This document shows, in pieces, positions 35,998 through 47,905 of a stretch of 64,000 nucleotides of DNA. The translations under genes and the position numbers were made by a program. The notes under the pieces were generated by a model. That model worked only from the letters and a program-made list of their open reading frames with translations. It was not told where the DNA came from and searched no databases. The stretch's first letter is position 1; every line of letters starts with the position of its first letter. The stretch is from Herbaspirillum rhizosphaerae (lineage in GTDB: Bacteria > Pseudomonadota > Gammaproteobacteria > Burkholderiales > Burkholderiaceae_D). The DNA lies in assembly GCF_001189965.1 (NCBI RefSeq), contig NZ_LFLU01000002.1, positions 372,001 to 436,000 of the forward strand, in the 5' to 3' direction.

Positions 35998-36474
35998 ATG
36001 CAACGTAAAACATTGGACGTGTGGGTAGGTTTGTTTGTCTTGCTGGGGGCAGCGGCTTTGATTTTCCTGGCGCTGAAGGCCGGCAACATGAGCTCGTTCT
36101 CGTTCAGCCAGAAGACTTACGCCATCACGACCAAATTCGACAACATCGGCGGCCTGAAGGCGCGCGCAGCGGTCAAGAGCGCCGGCGTGGTGGTGGGCCG
36201 CGTCGATTCGATCAAGTTCGACGACAAGACATTTCAGGCAGTGGTGACGCTCAACATGGATGAGCGCTACCAGTTCCCAAAGGATAGTTCCGCCAAGATC
36301 CTGACTTCAGGCCTGCTTGGCGAGCAATACATCGGTATCGAGCCGGGGGGTGATGTAAAAAATCTGGCGGCAGGCGACACGATCAAGCTGACGCAGTCGG
36401 CGATCGTGCTGGAGAACCTGATCAGCCAGTTCTTATATAGCAAGGCAGCAGAGGGAAAGGATAATTCAAAATGA
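35998..36474 (+). CDS. mlaD: Lipid-binding MCE domain protein MlaD
   Basis: A 158-aa single-pass protein: one N-terminal helix (about 9-27) and a periplasmic MCE domain with TTKFDNIGGLKARAAVKSAGVVVGRVDSI and LTSGLLGEQYIGIEPGG. Hexamers of this domain form the lipid pore on MlaFE. The C-terminus (LENLISQFLYSKAAEGK) supplies the hydrophobic pore helix. Stop overlaps mlaA by ATGA. Confidence 0.95.
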   Translation: MQRKTLDVWVGLFVLLGAAALIFLALKAGNMSSFSFSQKTYAITTKFDNIGGLKARAAVKSAGVVVGRVDSIKFDDKTFQAVVTLNMDERYQFPKDSSAKILTSGLLGEQYIGIEPGGDVKNLAAGDTIKLTQSAIVLENLISQFLYSKAAEGKDNSK

Positions 36475-37184
36475 AAACCGCAGCTCGCATCAGTACGCTG
36501 GCCATGGTCGCCGCGCTCAGTGGTTGCGCAACGTCTAACAACCCGAACGACCCGCTGGAAGGTTTCAACCGCGCGATGTTCAGTTTCAACGATACCGTTG
36601 ACAAGGTGGCCTTGAAGCCGGCCGCGCAGGCTTATCAATTTGTTCTGCCTGAGTTCGTGCAGACCGGTATCGGCAACTTCTTCGGCAATATCGGCGACCT
36701 GTGGTCGGCCGTGAACCAGATCATGCAGGGCCGCGTTGAAACCGGTGTGACCAGCTTCATGCGCGTCGCCGTCAACACGACTTTCGGTCTGGGCGGTGTG
36801 CTCGACGTCAGTACCGAAGCGCGCCTGACCAAGCAAAAGTCCGATTTCGGCCAGACGCTGGGCAAGTGGGGCGTAGGCTCCGGTCCTTATGTCGTGCTGC
36901 CGTTGCTGGGCCCGTCGACGATTCGCGATACGGCGGCGTTGCCGGCCGATTTCTACGGCGACCTGTGGAGCTACAAGAAGCCGGTGCGCTGGCGTAACGT
37001 CGGTTCCGTGGTGCGCGTGATCGACAAGCGCGCACAGCTGCTGGATGCGTCCAACCTGCTGGAAGATGCCGCTCTGGATAAGTACGACTTCGTGCGCGAC
37101 ACTTACCTGCAAAGCCGCCAGTCGCAGATCGACGGCAACAAGGACGAAGGCAAGACAAGCAAGGAAGAAGTCATCAAGCCGTAA
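36471..37184 (+). CDS. mlaA: Outer-membrane lipoprotein MlaA (VacJ)
   Basis: Lipoprotein of 237 aa that extracts mislocalised phospholipid from the outer membrane and passes it to MlaC. Lipobox ALSGC with C19; then NDPLEGFNRAMFSFND and YVVLPLLGPSTIRD, the family marks. The C-terminal tail is charged and variable (DGNKDEGKTSKEE). In this lineage mlaA is inside the mla operon between mlaD and mlaC, unlike E. coli. Confidence 0.95.
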   Translation: MKTAARISTLAMVAALSGCATSNNPNDPLEGFNRAMFSFNDTVDKVALKPAAQAYQFVLPEFVQTGIGNFFGNIGDLWSAVNQIMQGRVETGVTSFMRVAVNTTFGLGGVLDVSTEARLTKQKSDFGQTLGKWGVGSGPYVVLPLLGPSTIRDTAALPADFYGDLWSYKKPVRWRNVGSVVRVIDKRAQLLDASNLLEDAALDKYDFVRDTYLQSRQSQIDGNKDEGKTSKEEVIKP

Positions 37185-37216
37185 CAGCAGGACATCAGCA
37201 GTACTGCTGGCTTAAC

Positions 37217-37314
37217 CCGGGCGCTGCAAATGCGCCCGGCGTCACTTGAAAAACCGGACAATGGCACCAGCTTATATCTCCGGTATCCGTTTGGAACCGG
37301 CAACGCTTTGCCGG
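37217..37314 (+). other. Two hairpins between mlaA and mlaC
   Basis: CCGGGCGC / GCGCCCGG (37217-37239, loop TGCAAAT) and CCGGCAA / TTGCCGG (37297-37314, loop CGCT). Neither has a T run. They fill most of the 194-bp gap inside the mla operon and may set mRNA stability or relative expression of mlaC. Confidence 0.5.
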
Positions 37315-37378
37315 CTTCAATTGTGGCAACGTGGTCGCCGTGGTTGGCGCAACCAGTTAATGAATGGATCTACAGACT

Positions 37379-38014
37379 ATGAACATGCTCTCTAAATTAT
37401 TGGCAATCGCCGTGTCGGTTTCGGCCCTGACATTCGCTTCCGCCGCCTCCGCGCAAGAAGCGCCGGACGCCCTGGTCAAGCGCATCAGCGAAGAAGTGCT
37501 GAACACCGCCAAGACCGACAAGGATATCCAGGCCGGCAATATCAGCCGCATCGTTGCGCTGGTTGAAGAAAAAATCCTGCCCTACGTCGACTCCGAGCGC
37601 ATGACCGCGCTGGCAGCCGGCCGCTACTGGCGCCAGGCGACACCGGAGCAGCAAAAGCAACTGGTTACCGAATTCCGCAGCCTGCTGATCTACACCTATT
37701 CAGGCGCGCTGTCGCAAGTGCGTGACCAGAAGATCGAATACAAGCCATTGCGCGCCGACCCGGCCGACACTGAAGTCGAAGTCCGCTCGCAAGTGATCCA
37801 GTCGCGCGGCGAACCGATCCAGCTGAGCTATCGCCTGGAAAAGCTGGCGACCGGCTGGAAGATGTATGACGTCAACGTCATGGGCGCATGGCTGGTGGAA
37901 GCCTACAAGGGCACGTTCCAAAGCGAAATCACCAAGGGCGGCATCGACGGCCTGATCAAGAGCCTGTCGGACAAGAACAAGCAGCTGGCTGCGCGTTCCT
38001 CCGCCAAGAAGTAA
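37379..38014 (+). CDS. mlaC: Periplasmic phospholipid carrier MlaC
   Basis: Soluble periplasmic shuttle of about 211 aa between MlaA and MlaD. A signal peptide (MNMLSKLLAIAVSVSALTFASAASA) precedes the MlaC/Ttg2D domain with ILPYVDSERMTALAAGRYWRQATPEQQKQLVTEFRSLL and WKMYDVNVMGAWLVEAYKGTF. Three starts are possible (37364, 37379, 37385); 37379 gives the best signal peptide. mlaB follows after 36 bp. Confidence 0.92.
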   Translation: MNMLSKLLAIAVSVSALTFASAASAQEAPDALVKRISEEVLNTAKTDKDIQAGNISRIVALVEEKILPYVDSERMTALAAGRYWRQATPEQQKQLVTEFRSLLIYTYSGALSQVRDQKIEYKPLRADPADTEVEVRSQVIQSRGEPIQLSYRLEKLATGWKMYDVNVMGAWLVEAYKGTFQSEITKGGIDGLIKSLSDKNKQLAARSSAKK

Positions 38015-38050
38015 TCGTCCCACTACGGTAAATCCACAGGAATCCTTGCC

Positions 38051-38335
38051 ATGTTCAAACCAGGCGTCACACTGACCGTCGACAACGCCACCGCCACGCT
38101 GGCGGCAGGCTTGCAAGCAATTGCAGGCGGCCAGTCGGCTATCGACCTGAGCGGCGTGGCGACGGTGGATTCGTCCGCCGTGGCGACCTTGTTGGCCTGG
38201 CAACGTGCGGCAAAACAAAAAGGCCTGGCTTTGCAGTTCGGCGTCCTGCCGGCCAATCTGCAAAGCCTGGTCGACCTGTACGGCGCCGCCTCCCTGCTGG
38301 GCGCGCCGACCTCGGCTTCCGACCGACATCACTGA
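38051..38335 (+). CDS. mlaB: STAS-domain protein MlaB
   Basis: A 94-aa cytoplasmic STAS protein that binds MlaF and stabilises the complex. AIDLSGVATVDSSAVATLLAWQRAAKQKG is the core, with the DSSAVA serine motif of STAS domains. It ends the mla operon; the next unit, an ABC-2 exporter, begins 197 bp downstream after a gap holding TATAAT at 38436-38441 but no good -35. Confidence 0.85.
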   Translation: MFKPGVTLTVDNATATLAAGLQAIAGGQSAIDLSGVATVDSSAVATLLAWQRAAKQKGLALQFGVLPANLQSLVDLYGAASLLGAPTSASDRHH

Positions 38336-38532
38336 TCTCCTTCCCGTTGTCATCGGGCCATCAGGCCGGTAGTAAGCGTTCCCCTTCAGCATTCCTCTTT
38401 GCTTTGCCGTTCCGGCTGCAAGATCGGAAATCCCCTATAATCCAACGTTTCGCCGCACCGGGTATTGCCTTGATGCAAAAGGCTTGCGGCATGTTTTGTT
38501 TTCTCACCGTGTCCTAAAAGCGCACCAAAAAA

Positions 38533-39444
38533 ATGGCTGCTCTCCAGATTAACAATGTCGAAAAACGCTACCAGTCGCTGCAAGCGCTGGGCGGCGTTTC
38601 GCTCTCTATCGAAGAGGGCGAGTTTTTCGGCCTGCTCGGTCCCAACGGGGCCGGCAAAACCACGCTGATTTCCATCGTGGCAGGTTTGAATCGCGCCGAT
38701 TCCGGCTCGGTCACCATCCACGGGCACGACGTCGTCAGCGATTACCGCGCTGCGCGCACCAAGCTCGGCGTGGTGCCGCAGGAACTGGTGTTCGATCCGT
38801 TCTTCACCGTGCGCGAGACCCTGCGCATGCAGTCCGGCTATTTCGGCCTGAAGAATAACGACAAGTGGATCGACGAGGTGATGGATAACCTCGACCTGAC
38901 CAACAAGGCCGACACCAATATGCGCGCCTTGTCCGGCGGCATGAAGCGCCGCGTGCTGGTGGCCCAGGCGCTGGTGCACAAGCCGCCCGTGATCGTGCTC
39001 GACGAGCCGACCGCCGGCGTCGACGTGGAACTGCGCCAGACCCTGTGGAAGTTCATCGGCCGCCTCAATCGCGAAGGCCACACCATCGTCCTGACCACGC
39101 ACTACCTGGAAGAAGCGCAGGCGCTGTGCAACCGCATCGCCATGCTGAAACTGGGCAAGGTCGTGGCGCTGGATTCGACCGATGCGCTCATCAAGCGCAT
39201 TTCCGGTTCGCAACTGGTGCTGCGCCTGAAGTCGGGCGGTTTGCCCGATAGTTTGCGTCCGCTGGTGACGCATCCCGAGGAATTGTTGTCGGGCGTGAAA
39301 TACACCCTGCGCGTGAACGACTACAACGACGTCGAGCCGATCCTGTCGGCGCTGCGTCAGGGCGGCGCCGTCATCGACGACATGCAGCTGCAACAGGCCG
39401 ATCTGGAAGACGTCTTCATCCAGATCATGGAAGGTGCCAAATGA
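38533..39444 (+). CDS. ABC-2 type exporter ATP-binding protein
   Basis: A 303-aa ATPase of the CcmA/YadG type. Walker A GPNGAGKTT, signature LSGGMKRR, Walker B VIVLDEPTAGVD and switch His LTTHYLEEAQ are intact, followed by a C-terminal domain of about 80 aa. It overlaps the permease gene by ATGA. The pair commonly sits between mla and murA in Burkholderiales; the exported substrate is unknown. Confidence 0.9.
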   Translation: MAALQINNVEKRYQSLQALGGVSLSIEEGEFFGLLGPNGAGKTTLISIVAGLNRADSGSVTIHGHDVVSDYRAARTKLGVVPQELVFDPFFTVRETLRMQSGYFGLKNNDKWIDEVMDNLDLTNKADTNMRALSGGMKRRVLVAQALVHKPPVIVLDEPTAGVDVELRQTLWKFIGRLNREGHTIVLTTHYLEEAQALCNRIAMLKLGKVVALDSTDALIKRISGSQLVLRLKSGGLPDSLRPLVTHPEELLSGVKYTLRVNDYNDVEPILSALRQGGAVIDDMQLQQADLEDVFIQIMEGAK

Positions 39445-40205
39445 CCGGTTTTCAAACCTTGTTCTACAAAGAAGTGTTGCGTTTCTGGAAAGTCGCAACC
39501 CAGACCGTGACTGCGCCGATCATGACGGCCATGCTGTATCTGCTGATCTTCGGCCATGTGCTGCAAGACCACGTGCAGGTCTATCCCGGCGTGCAATATA
39601 CCGGCTTCCTGGTGCCCGGCCTGGTGATGATGAGCGTGTTGCAGAACGCCTTCGCCAACAGCTCGTCGTCGCTGATCCAGTCCAAGATCACCGGCAACCT
39701 GGTGTTCGTGCTGCTGACCCCGCTGTCGCATTGGGAAATGTTCGGCGGCTATGTGCTGGCGGCGGTCGTGCGGGGCCTGATCGTCGGCGCCGGCGTGTTC
39801 GTGGTGACGGCCTGGTTCGGTCACCTGAGCTTCGTCGCGCCATGGTGGATCGTGATCTTTGCGTTGCTGGGTGCAGCCATTCTCGGCACCATGGGTCTGG
39901 TGGCCGGCATCTGGGCCGAGAAGTTCGACCAGCTGGCGGCGTTCCAGAATTTCCTGATCGTGCCGCTGACCTTCCTGGCCGGCGTGTTCTATTCGATCCA
40001 TTCGCTGCCGCCGTTCTGGCAAACGGTCTCGCATTTCAACCCGTTTTTTTATATGATCGATGGTTTCCGCTACGGCTTCTTCGGACAGTCGGATATCAAT
40101 CCCCTTGTCAGCTTCTCCATCGTCGCCGTCTTCTTTATCGTGCTGGCGACGCTGGCGGTACGCATGTTGAAGAGCGGCTACAAATTGCGCACCGGCGCAC
40201 ACTGA
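39441..40205 (+). CDS. ABC-2 type exporter permease
   Basis: A 254-aa inner-membrane protein with six predicted helices of the ABC-2/YadH type. It shows YTGFLVPGLVMMSVLQNAFANSSSSL and the family motif LAGVFYSIHSLPPFWQTVSHFNPFFYMIDGFRYGFFG. It partners with the ATPase upstream. Gene order with mla suggests an envelope substrate, but this is only association. Confidence 0.9.
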   Translation: MTGFQTLFYKEVLRFWKVATQTVTAPIMTAMLYLLIFGHVLQDHVQVYPGVQYTGFLVPGLVMMSVLQNAFANSSSSLIQSKITGNLVFVLLTPLSHWEMFGGYVLAAVVRGLIVGAGVFVVTAWFGHLSFVAPWWIVIFALLGAAILGTMGLVAGIWAEKFDQLAAFQNFLIVPLTFLAGVFYSIHSLPPFWQTVSHFNPFFYMIDGFRYGFFGQSDINPLVSFSIVAVFFIVLATLAVRMLKSGYKLRTGAH

Positions 40206-40250
40206 CGGCCAAGGCCGTTGCATATTGATTACCTAGTGAAGAGCCGCACC

Positions 40251-41752
<1,502 letters not shown>

Positions 41753-41778
41753 TCAGCAGTACACATCGGCAGTAAAAC

Positions 41779-42432
41779 ATGACTCAGCAACTCACCCTCG
41801 CACTGTCCAAAGGACGCATCTTCGAAGAAACGCTGCCGCTGCTCAAAGCCGCCGGCATCGAAGTCACCGAAGATCCCGAGACCTCGCGCAAACTGATCCT
41901 GCCGACCAACGATCCGGCAGTGCGCGTGATCATCGTGCGCGCCTCGGACGTGCCGACCTACGTGCAATACGGCGCGGCCGATTTCGGCGTGGCCGGCAAG
42001 GACGTGTTGCTGGAGCATGGCGGCGAAGGGCTGTACCAGCCGATCGACCTGAACATCGCCAAGTGCCGCCTGTCGGTCGCGGTGCAGGACGGTTTCGATT
42101 ACGCCAGCGCGGTGCGCCAGGGCGCGCGCCTGCGTGTGGTCACCAAATACGTCAAGACCGCGCGCGAGCATTTCGCTTCCAAGGGCGTGCACGTCGACCT
42201 GATCAAGCTGTACGGCTCGATGGAACTGGGCCCGCTGGTCGGCCTGTCCGACGCCATCGTCGACCTGGTCAGCACCGGCGGCACCTTGCGCGCCAACAAG
42301 CTGGTCGAAGTCGAACACATCATGGAAATTTCTTCACGCCTGGTCGTGAACCAGGCCGCGCTGAAACTCAAGCGCGAACGTCTGCAACCGATTCTGGAAG
42401 CATTCGAAAAAGCCTCGCAGGCAAACGCATAA
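41779..42432 (+). CDS. hisG: ATP phosphoribosyltransferase HisG (short form)
   Basis: First enzyme of histidine synthesis, 217 aa: the short HisG form, lacking the C-terminal regulatory domain. Members of this form work with HisZ, which is not in the window. Conserved [37 protein letters not shown] and [21 protein letters not shown]. No leader peptide or His-codon attenuator is seen before it. Confidence 0.96.
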   Translation: MTQQLTLALSKGRIFEETLPLLKAAGIEVTEDPETSRKLILPTNDPAVRVIIVRASDVPTYVQYGAADFGVAGKDVLLEHGGEGLYQPIDLNIAKCRLSVAVQDGFDYASAVRQGARLRVVTKYVKTAREHFASKGVHVDLIKLYGSMELGPLVGLSDAIVDLVSTGGTLRANKLVEVEHIMEISSRLVVNQAALKLKRERLQPILEAFEKASQANA

Positions 42433-42467
42433 ATCAGCATCCGCATTGACCGCAGCAAAGGCACATC

Positions 42468-43781
42468 ATGGGAATAGCCATCCGAAAACTCGATTCTACC
42501 GAAGCCGGCTTCCAGCAAAAGCTGTCTGCCGTGCTGGCCTTTGAAGCCAGCGAAGATGAAGCCATCGATCGCGCCGCTGCGGGCATCCTGGCCGACGTCA
42601 AGGCGCGCGGCGATGCTGCGGTGCTGGAATACACCAACCGTTTCGATCGCCTCACCGCCACCGGCGTTGCGGCATTGGAAATCGGCCAGAATGAATTGCA
42701 GCAAGCGCTGGCAGGTCTGCCTGCTGCGCGTCGCGATGCCTTGCAAACGGCCGCCGACCGCGTGCGCGCGTATCACGAGCGCCAGAAGAAGGAATGCGGC
42801 TCCGACGGGTTTCTCTATACCGAAGCCGACGGCACCGTGCTGGGACAAAAAGTCACGCCGCTCGATCGCGTCGGTATCTATGTACCGGGCGGCAAGGCCG
42901 CCTATCCGTCGTCGGTGCTGATGAACGCGATCCCGGCCAAGGTTGCCGGCGTGCAGGAAGTCATCATGGTGGTGCCGACGCCGGACGGCGTGAAGAATGA
43001 ACTGGTGCTGGCCGCCGCAGCGATTGCCGGCGTCGACCGTGTGTTCACCATCGGCGGCGCACAAGCCGTCGGCGCACTGGCGTACGGCACCGACACCATT
43101 CCGCCGGTCGACAAGATCGTCGGTCCCGGCAACGCCTACGTCGCTGCCGCCAAGCGCCGCGTGTTCGGCACGGTCGGCATCGACATGATCGCCGGTCCTT
43201 CGGAGATCCTCGTGATCTGCGACGGCAGCACCGATCCCGACTGGATCGCCATGGATTTGTTTTCGCAAGCCGAGCACGACGAGCTGGCGCAATCCATTTT
43301 GCTGTGCCCGGACGCCGATTACATCGCGCAAGTGGAAGCCAGCATCAACAAGCAACTCGACGCCATGCCGCGCAAGGACGTGATCCGCACCTCGCTGACC
43401 GATCGCGGCGCGCTGATCAAAGTGCGCGACATGGACGAAGCCTGCGAGATCGCCAACATGATCGCCGCCGAGCATCTGGAAATTTCTGCTGAAGAGCCGC
43501 AGCAATGGGCCGACAAGATCCGTCACGCCGGCGCCATGTTCCTCGGCCGTTTTTCGTCGGAATCGCTGGGTGATTACTGCGCCGGTCCGAATCACGTGTT
43601 GCCGACTTCGCGTACGGCGCGCTTCTCGTCGCCGCTGGGGGTCTACGATTTCCAGAAGCGTTCCAGCATCATCCAGGTCAGCGAAGCCGGCGCCCAGACG
43701 CTGGGCAAGGTGGCAGCCGAGCTGGCCTACGGCGAAGGCTTGCAGGCGCACGCGCGTTCTGCGGAGTACCGACTCAAATGA
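42468..43781 (+). CDS. hisD: Histidinol dehydrogenase HisD
   Basis: Bifunctional zinc enzyme of 437 aa that oxidises histidinol to histidine in two NAD-linked steps. [44 protein letters not shown] and [13 protein letters not shown] (zinc and catalytic region) are clear. ATG 42468 follows AGCAAAGG. The next gene, a DNA methyltransferase, starts 28 bp after its stop, interrupting the usual hisD-hisC adjacency. Confidence 0.96.
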   Translation: MGIAIRKLDSTEAGFQQKLSAVLAFEASEDEAIDRAAAGILADVKARGDAAVLEYTNRFDRLTATGVAALEIGQNELQQALAGLPAARRDALQTAADRVRAYHERQKKECGSDGFLYTEADGTVLGQKVTPLDRVGIYVPGGKAAYPSSVLMNAIPAKVAGVQEVIMVVPTPDGVKNELVLAAAAIAGVDRVFTIGGAQAVGALAYGTDTIPPVDKIVGPGNAYVAAAKRRVFGTVGIDMIAGPSEILVICDGSTDPDWIAMDLFSQAEHDELAQSILLCPDADYIAQVEASINKQLDAMPRKDVIRTSLTDRGALIKVRDMDEACEIANMIAAEHLEISAEEPQQWADKIRHAGAMFLGRFSSESLGDYCAGPNHVLPTSRTARFSSPLGVYDFQKRSSIIQVSEAGAQTLGKVAAELAYGEGLQAHARSAEYRLK

Positions 43782-43809
43782 CCACGCGCCGCGTAGAGCC
43801 AGGCCTGCG

Positions 43810-44601
43810 ATGAGCTGGCTCGACCGCGTTTTTTGCGAAGATGCGCTGGATGGTCTGGCGCGCATTCCCGATGGCCAGATCGACCTGCTGATCGCAGATC
43901 CTCCATACGGCCTCGGCAAGGACTACGGCAACGACTCCGACAAGCTCGACACCGAGGCTTACCTGGCGTGGACCGAGCAGTGGATCACCGCCGCCATTCC
44001 CAAGCTCAAGACTAACGGCAGCCTCTACATCTTTCTGACCTGGCGTTACTCGCCGGAAATTTTCGTCATGCTCAAGCGCCGCATGACCATGCTCAACGAA
44101 ATCATCTGGGACCGTCGCGTGCCGTCGATGGGCGGCAGCACCCGCAAGTATTCGTCGGTGCACGACACCATCGGTTTCTTTGCGCGTGCCAAAGATTACT
44201 ACTTCGACCTCGACGCCATCCGCATTCCTTACGATGCCGAGACCAAGAAGGCGCGTTCGCGCTCGATCTTCGTCGGCGCCAAGTGGCTGGAAATGGGCTA
44301 TAACCCGAAAGACGTCTGGAGCGTGTCGCGCCTGCACCGCGAGCACAAGGAGCGCGCCGACCATCCGACGCAAAAGCCGCTGGAAATCGTCGAGCGCATG
44401 ATCAAGGCGTCCTGCCCGCCGGGCGGCGTGGTGCTCGATCCCTTCATGGGCAGCGGCACGACGGCGGTGGCGGCAAGGCGCTGCGGCCGGCAGTTTGTCG
44501 GCTTTGAACTGAACCCTGCCTATTGCGCACTGATTGAGCAGCGCGTGGCCGACCTGGATTCCACATCAACACAGACCTCCAATGAGCAAGTCACTGGTTG
44601 A
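43810..44601 (+). CDS. Orphan DNA (adenine-N6 type) methyltransferase inside the his operon
   Basis: A 263-aa DNA methyltransferase with the permuted beta-class order: catalytic motif IV D30-P-P-Y33 near the N-terminus, target-recognition region in the middle, SAM-binding D210-PFMGSGTT at the C-terminus, and [14 protein letters not shown] before it. DPPY indicates amino methylation, probably N6-adenine. No restriction endonuclease or specificity gene is adjacent, so it is an orphan. Its last 20 bp overlap hisC. Base composition resembles its neighbours, which argues against very recent transfer. Target sequence not predictable. Confidence 0.88.
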   Translation: MSWLDRVFCEDALDGLARIPDGQIDLLIADPPYGLGKDYGNDSDKLDTEAYLAWTEQWITAAIPKLKTNGSLYIFLTWRYSPEIFVMLKRRMTMLNEIIWDRRVPSMGGSTRKYSSVHDTIGFFARAKDYYFDLDAIRIPYDAETKKARSRSIFVGAKWLEMGYNPKDVWSVSRLHREHKERADHPTQKPLEIVERMIKASCPPGGVVLDPFMGSGTTAVAARRCGRQFVGFELNPAYCALIEQRVADLDSTSTQTSNEQVTG

Positions 44602-45685
44602 ACGCATCATCCGCGCCGATGTGCGCGCGCTGTCGGCTTATCCGGTGCCGGACGCCGCCGGCTTCGTCAAGCTCGACGCCATGGAAAACCCCTACACGCT
44701 GCCGCAGGCTTTGCGCGCGGAGCTGGGGCAGCGCCTGGCCGAAGCCGCACTCAATCGCTATCCGGTGCCGTCCTACACGCAACTGAAGGCCAAGCTGTGC
44801 CGCCACATGGGCGTGCCGGCAGGTTTCGACGTGCTGCTGGGCAATGGTTCGGACGAGTTGATTTCCATCGTCTCGGTGGCCTGCGCCCAAGCAGGCGCCA
44901 AGGTGCTGGCGCCGGAGCCCGGTTTCGTGATGTATGGCGTATCGGCCAGGTTTGCCGGTCTCGACTATATCGGCGTGCCGCTCAAGGCGGATTTCACGCT
45001 CGACCTCGACGCCATGCTGGCGGCGATTGCCCTGCATCAGCCGGCGATCACCTATCTCGCCTATCCGAACAATCCGACCGGCACGCTGTACGACGCCGGC
45101 GATATGGAAGCGATCCTGCGTGCCGTCGGCGACAGCGGCATCGTGGTGGTGGACGAGGCCTACCAGCCGTTCGCGCAAGAGAGCTTCATGCCGCGCTTGC
45201 CGGAATTCAACAATCTGGTGGTCATGCGCACCGTGTCCAAGCTCGGGCTGGCCGGCATCCGTCTCGGCTACATGGCCGCGAGCGCTGCGTTGTTGCAGGA
45301 ATTCGACAAGGTGCGTCCTCCTTACAATATCAATGTGCTGACCCAGACGGCGGCGGAGTTCGTGCTCGACCATACTGCCGAGCTGGACCGGCAGGCGGCG
45401 GCGCTGCGCAGTGCGCGCAGCGATCTGGCGGCGGCGATTTCCGCCGTCGGCGCTATTGAAGTTTTTCCTTCCGCAGCCAATTTCTTACTGATTCGGCTGG
45501 CAAATGCGGATAAAGTGTTTGCAGGACTGCTGCAACGTAAGGTATTAGTCAAAAATGCCGGTAAAATGCATCCATTGCTGCAAAATTGCCTGAGAGTCAA
45601 CGTCAGCACACCCGAAGAGAATGCCTCGTTCCTGGACGCCCTGAAAGCAACGCTTGAAGAGCTCAGCCCGGAATCACTTTTGTAA
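44582..45685 (+). CDS. hisC: Histidinol-phosphate aminotransferase HisC
   Basis: PLP enzyme of 367 aa converting imidazole-acetol phosphate to histidinol phosphate. The Schiff-base lysine is K220 in [22 protein letters not shown] and VVDEAYQPF are present. ATG 44582 ([11 protein letters not shown]) lies inside the methyltransferase gene, so its translation is likely coupled to it. An in-frame start at 44534 is unlikely. Confidence 0.95.
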   Translation: MSKSLVERIIRADVRALSAYPVPDAAGFVKLDAMENPYTLPQALRAELGQRLAEAALNRYPVPSYTQLKAKLCRHMGVPAGFDVLLGNGSDELISIVSVACAQAGAKVLAPEPGFVMYGVSARFAGLDYIGVPLKADFTLDLDAMLAAIALHQPAITYLAYPNNPTGTLYDAGDMEAILRAVGDSGIVVVDEAYQPFAQESFMPRLPEFNNLVVMRTVSKLGLAGIRLGYMAASAALLQEFDKVRPPYNINVLTQTAAEFVLDHTAELDRQAAALRSARSDLAAAISAVGAIEVFPSAANFLLIRLANADKVFAGLLQRKVLVKNAGKMHPLLQNCLRVNVSTPEENASFLDALKATLEELSPESLL

Positions 45686-45704
45686 TGTCTGTTTTACCCT
45701 GATC

Positions 45705-46301
45705 ATGTCAACTCCACGAACTGCAGAAGTCGTCCGCAACACCAACGAGACGCAAATTCGCGTCGCGATCAACCTGGATGGCACCGGCCAGCAAAAGCTG
45801 GACACCGGCGTGCCTTTTCTCGATCACATGCTGGACCAGATCGCGCGCCATGGTTTGATCGACCTCGACATCCAGGCCAAGGGCGACCTGCACATCGATG
45901 CGCATCACACCGTGGAAGACGTCGGCATCACGCTGGGCCAGGCTTTCGCCAAGGCCATCGGCGACAAGAAGGGCATCCGCCGTTACGGTCACGCCTATGT
46001 GCCGCTCGACGAAGCGCTGTCGCGCGTGGTTATCGATTTTTCCGGCCGTCCGGGCCTGGAGTACCACATCCCGTTTACGCGCTCGATGATCGGCGGCTTC
46101 GACGTCGATCTGACCAGCGAATTCTTCCATGGCTTTGTCAATCATGCGCAGGTCACGCTGCATGTCGACAACCTGCGCGGCATCAATGCGCACCATCAAT
46201 GCGAAACCGTATTCAAGGCTTTCGGCCGTGCATTGCGCATGGCCATCGAGCTTGACTCGCGCGCGGCAGGAACGATTCCTTCCACCAAAGGCAGTCTGTA
46301 A
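45705..46301 (+). CDS. hisB: Imidazoleglycerol-phosphate dehydratase HisB
   Basis: Monofunctional dehydratase of 198 aa, manganese dependent. Duplicated metal-binding [11 protein letters not shown] and [17 protein letters not shown] are intact, as is [16 protein letters not shown]. No phosphatase domain, so histidinol phosphatase must be encoded elsewhere. The ATG at 45705 gives the usual [15 protein letters not shown] start. Confidence 0.96.
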   Translation: MSTPRTAEVVRNTNETQIRVAINLDGTGQQKLDTGVPFLDHMLDQIARHGLIDLDIQAKGDLHIDAHHTVEDVGITLGQAFAKAIGDKKGIRRYGHAYVPLDEALSRVVIDFSGRPGLEYHIPFTRSMIGGFDVDLTSEFFHGFVNHAQVTLHVDNLRGINAHHQCETVFKAFGRALRMAIELDSRAAGTIPSTKGSL

Positions 46302-46376
46302 TGTGAGCTGGCCGGCAGAGCTGCTGCGTCAGCTGCTTTTGCCGTCCGCACTTTCTGTGCTTTTGCATTTTTTACT

Positions 46377-47015
46377 ATGAATAAAATTGTTGTAGTGGAT
46401 TACGGGATGGGCAACCTGCGCTCGGTCGCGCAAGCCCTGCGTCACGTCGCGCCTGAAGCCGACGTGCGTATTTCCGGCGAAGTCGCCGATATCCAGTCGG
46501 CCGACCGTGTCGTGCTGCCGGGCCAGGGCGCGATGCCGGACTGCATGCGCTGCCTGCGCGAGTCTGGTTTGCAGGAAGCCGTGATCGCCGCTTCGCGCAG
46601 CAAACCCTTGTTTGGCGTCTGCGTCGGCGAACAAATGTTGTTCGACTGGAGCGAGGAAGGCGATACGCCGGGACTCGGCCTGTTGCCGGGCAAGGTGGTG
46701 CGCTTCCAGCTCGACGGTCAGATACAGGACGACGGCTCGCGTTTCAAGGTGCCGCAGATGGGCTGGAATCGCGTCCACCAGAAGGTCGCGCATCCGCTCT
46801 GGGACGGCATTGACGAGCAGGCCTACTTCTATTTTGTGCACAGCTATTACGCGCAGCCGGGGCAGTCGGCTCACACCGTGGGCGAGACCGTCTACGGCGA
46901 ACCGTTCGCCTGCGCGGTCGCGCGCGATAATATTTTTGCAACGCAATTCCATCCGGAAAAAAGTGCCTCTGCGGGTTTGCAGCTGTACCGGAATTTCGTA
47001 CACTGGAAACCTTGA
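46377..47015 (+). CDS. hisH: Imidazole glycerol phosphate synthase subunit HisH
   Basis: Glutamine amidotransferase of 212 aa supplying ammonia to HisF. The catalytic triad is C82 in FGVCVGEQM, with His and Glu in [21 protein letters not shown] starts the protein. Some Burkholderiales have a marC gene between hisB and hisH; here only 75 bp lie between them. Confidence 0.96.
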   Translation: MNKIVVVDYGMGNLRSVAQALRHVAPEADVRISGEVADIQSADRVVLPGQGAMPDCMRCLRESGLQEAVIAASRSKPLFGVCVGEQMLFDWSEEGDTPGLGLLPGKVVRFQLDGQIQDDGSRFKVPQMGWNRVHQKVAHPLWDGIDEQAYFYFVHSYYAQPGQSAHTVGETVYGEPFACAVARDNIFATQFHPEKSASAGLQLYRNFVHWKP

Positions 47016-47098
47016 TTTTTGCTTAATTTTTGTCCAACCGGCAAGTTGCGCAGCAATGCTGACTTGTTCTCTTTTTACCTAACGTTATTACCGTAGCC

Positions 47099-47905
47099 AT
47101 GCTGCTGATACCTGCCATCGACCTGAAAGACGGTCATTGCGTTCGCCTGAAGCAAGGCGATATGGACCAAGCCACCGTATTCTCCCAAGACCCCGCCGAA
47201 ATGGCGCGGCACTGGCTCGCGCAAGGCGCCCGTCGTCTGCATCTGGTTGACCTGAACGGCGCCTTCGCCGGCAAGCCGAAGAACGAATCCGCCGTCAAAG
47301 CCATCCTCAAGGCCGTGCGCGATTTCGCCGTCGAAAACGACGTCGACGAAATCCCCGTGCAGCTCGGCGGCGGCATCCGCGATCTCGACACCATCGAACG
47401 CTATCTCGACGACGGCCTGTCCTACATCATCATCGGCACTGCTGCGGTGAAGAATCCAGGCTTCCTGCACGATGCCTGCAGCGCGTTCCCGGGCCAGATC
47501 ATCGTCGGCCTCGACGCCAAGGACGGCAAAGTCGCCACCGACGGCTGGAGCAAGCTGTCCGGCCACGAAGTGGTGGACCTCGCGCTCAAGTTCGAAGGCT
47601 ACGGCTGCGAAGCCATCGTCTACACCGACATCGGCCGCGACGGCATGATGGGCGGCGTCAACATCGAAGCGACCGTGCGCCTGGCGCAGGCCGTGTCGAT
47701 TCCTATCATCGCCTCCGGCGGCGTGCACAGCATCAAGGACGTTGAAGCTCTGTGCGGCGTGCAGGACGAAGGCATCGAAGCCGTCATCTGCGGCCGTTCG
47801 ATTTATGAAGGCACGCTGGACCTGAGCTCGGCGCAGGATCGCGCCGACGAGCTGACGGAAGAAGCATCACCGGCGTCCGAAGGGTCCGACAGCGAACAAT
47901 CATGA
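47099..47905 (+). CDS. hisA: ProFAR isomerase HisA with acidic C-terminal tail
   Basis: TIM-barrel Amadori isomerase of 268 aa converting ProFAR to [55 protein letters not shown] and [14 protein letters not shown] mark the active site; the barrel ends at about [21 protein letters not shown]. The last 16 residues ([16 protein letters not shown]) are an added acidic, serine-rich tail not needed for the barrel. Its stop overlaps hisF by ATGA. Confidence 0.95.
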   Translation: MLLIPAIDLKDGHCVRLKQGDMDQATVFSQDPAEMARHWLAQGARRLHLVDLNGAFAGKPKNESAVKAILKAVRDFAVENDVDEIPVQLGGGIRDLDTIERYLDDGLSYIIIGTAAVKNPGFLHDACSAFPGQIIVGLDAKDGKVATDGWSKLSGHEVVDLALKFEGYGCEAIVYTDIGRDGMMGGVNIEATVRLAQAVSIPIIASGGVHSIKDVEALCGVQDEGIEAVICGRSIYEGTLDLSSAQDRADELTEEASPASEGSDSEQS

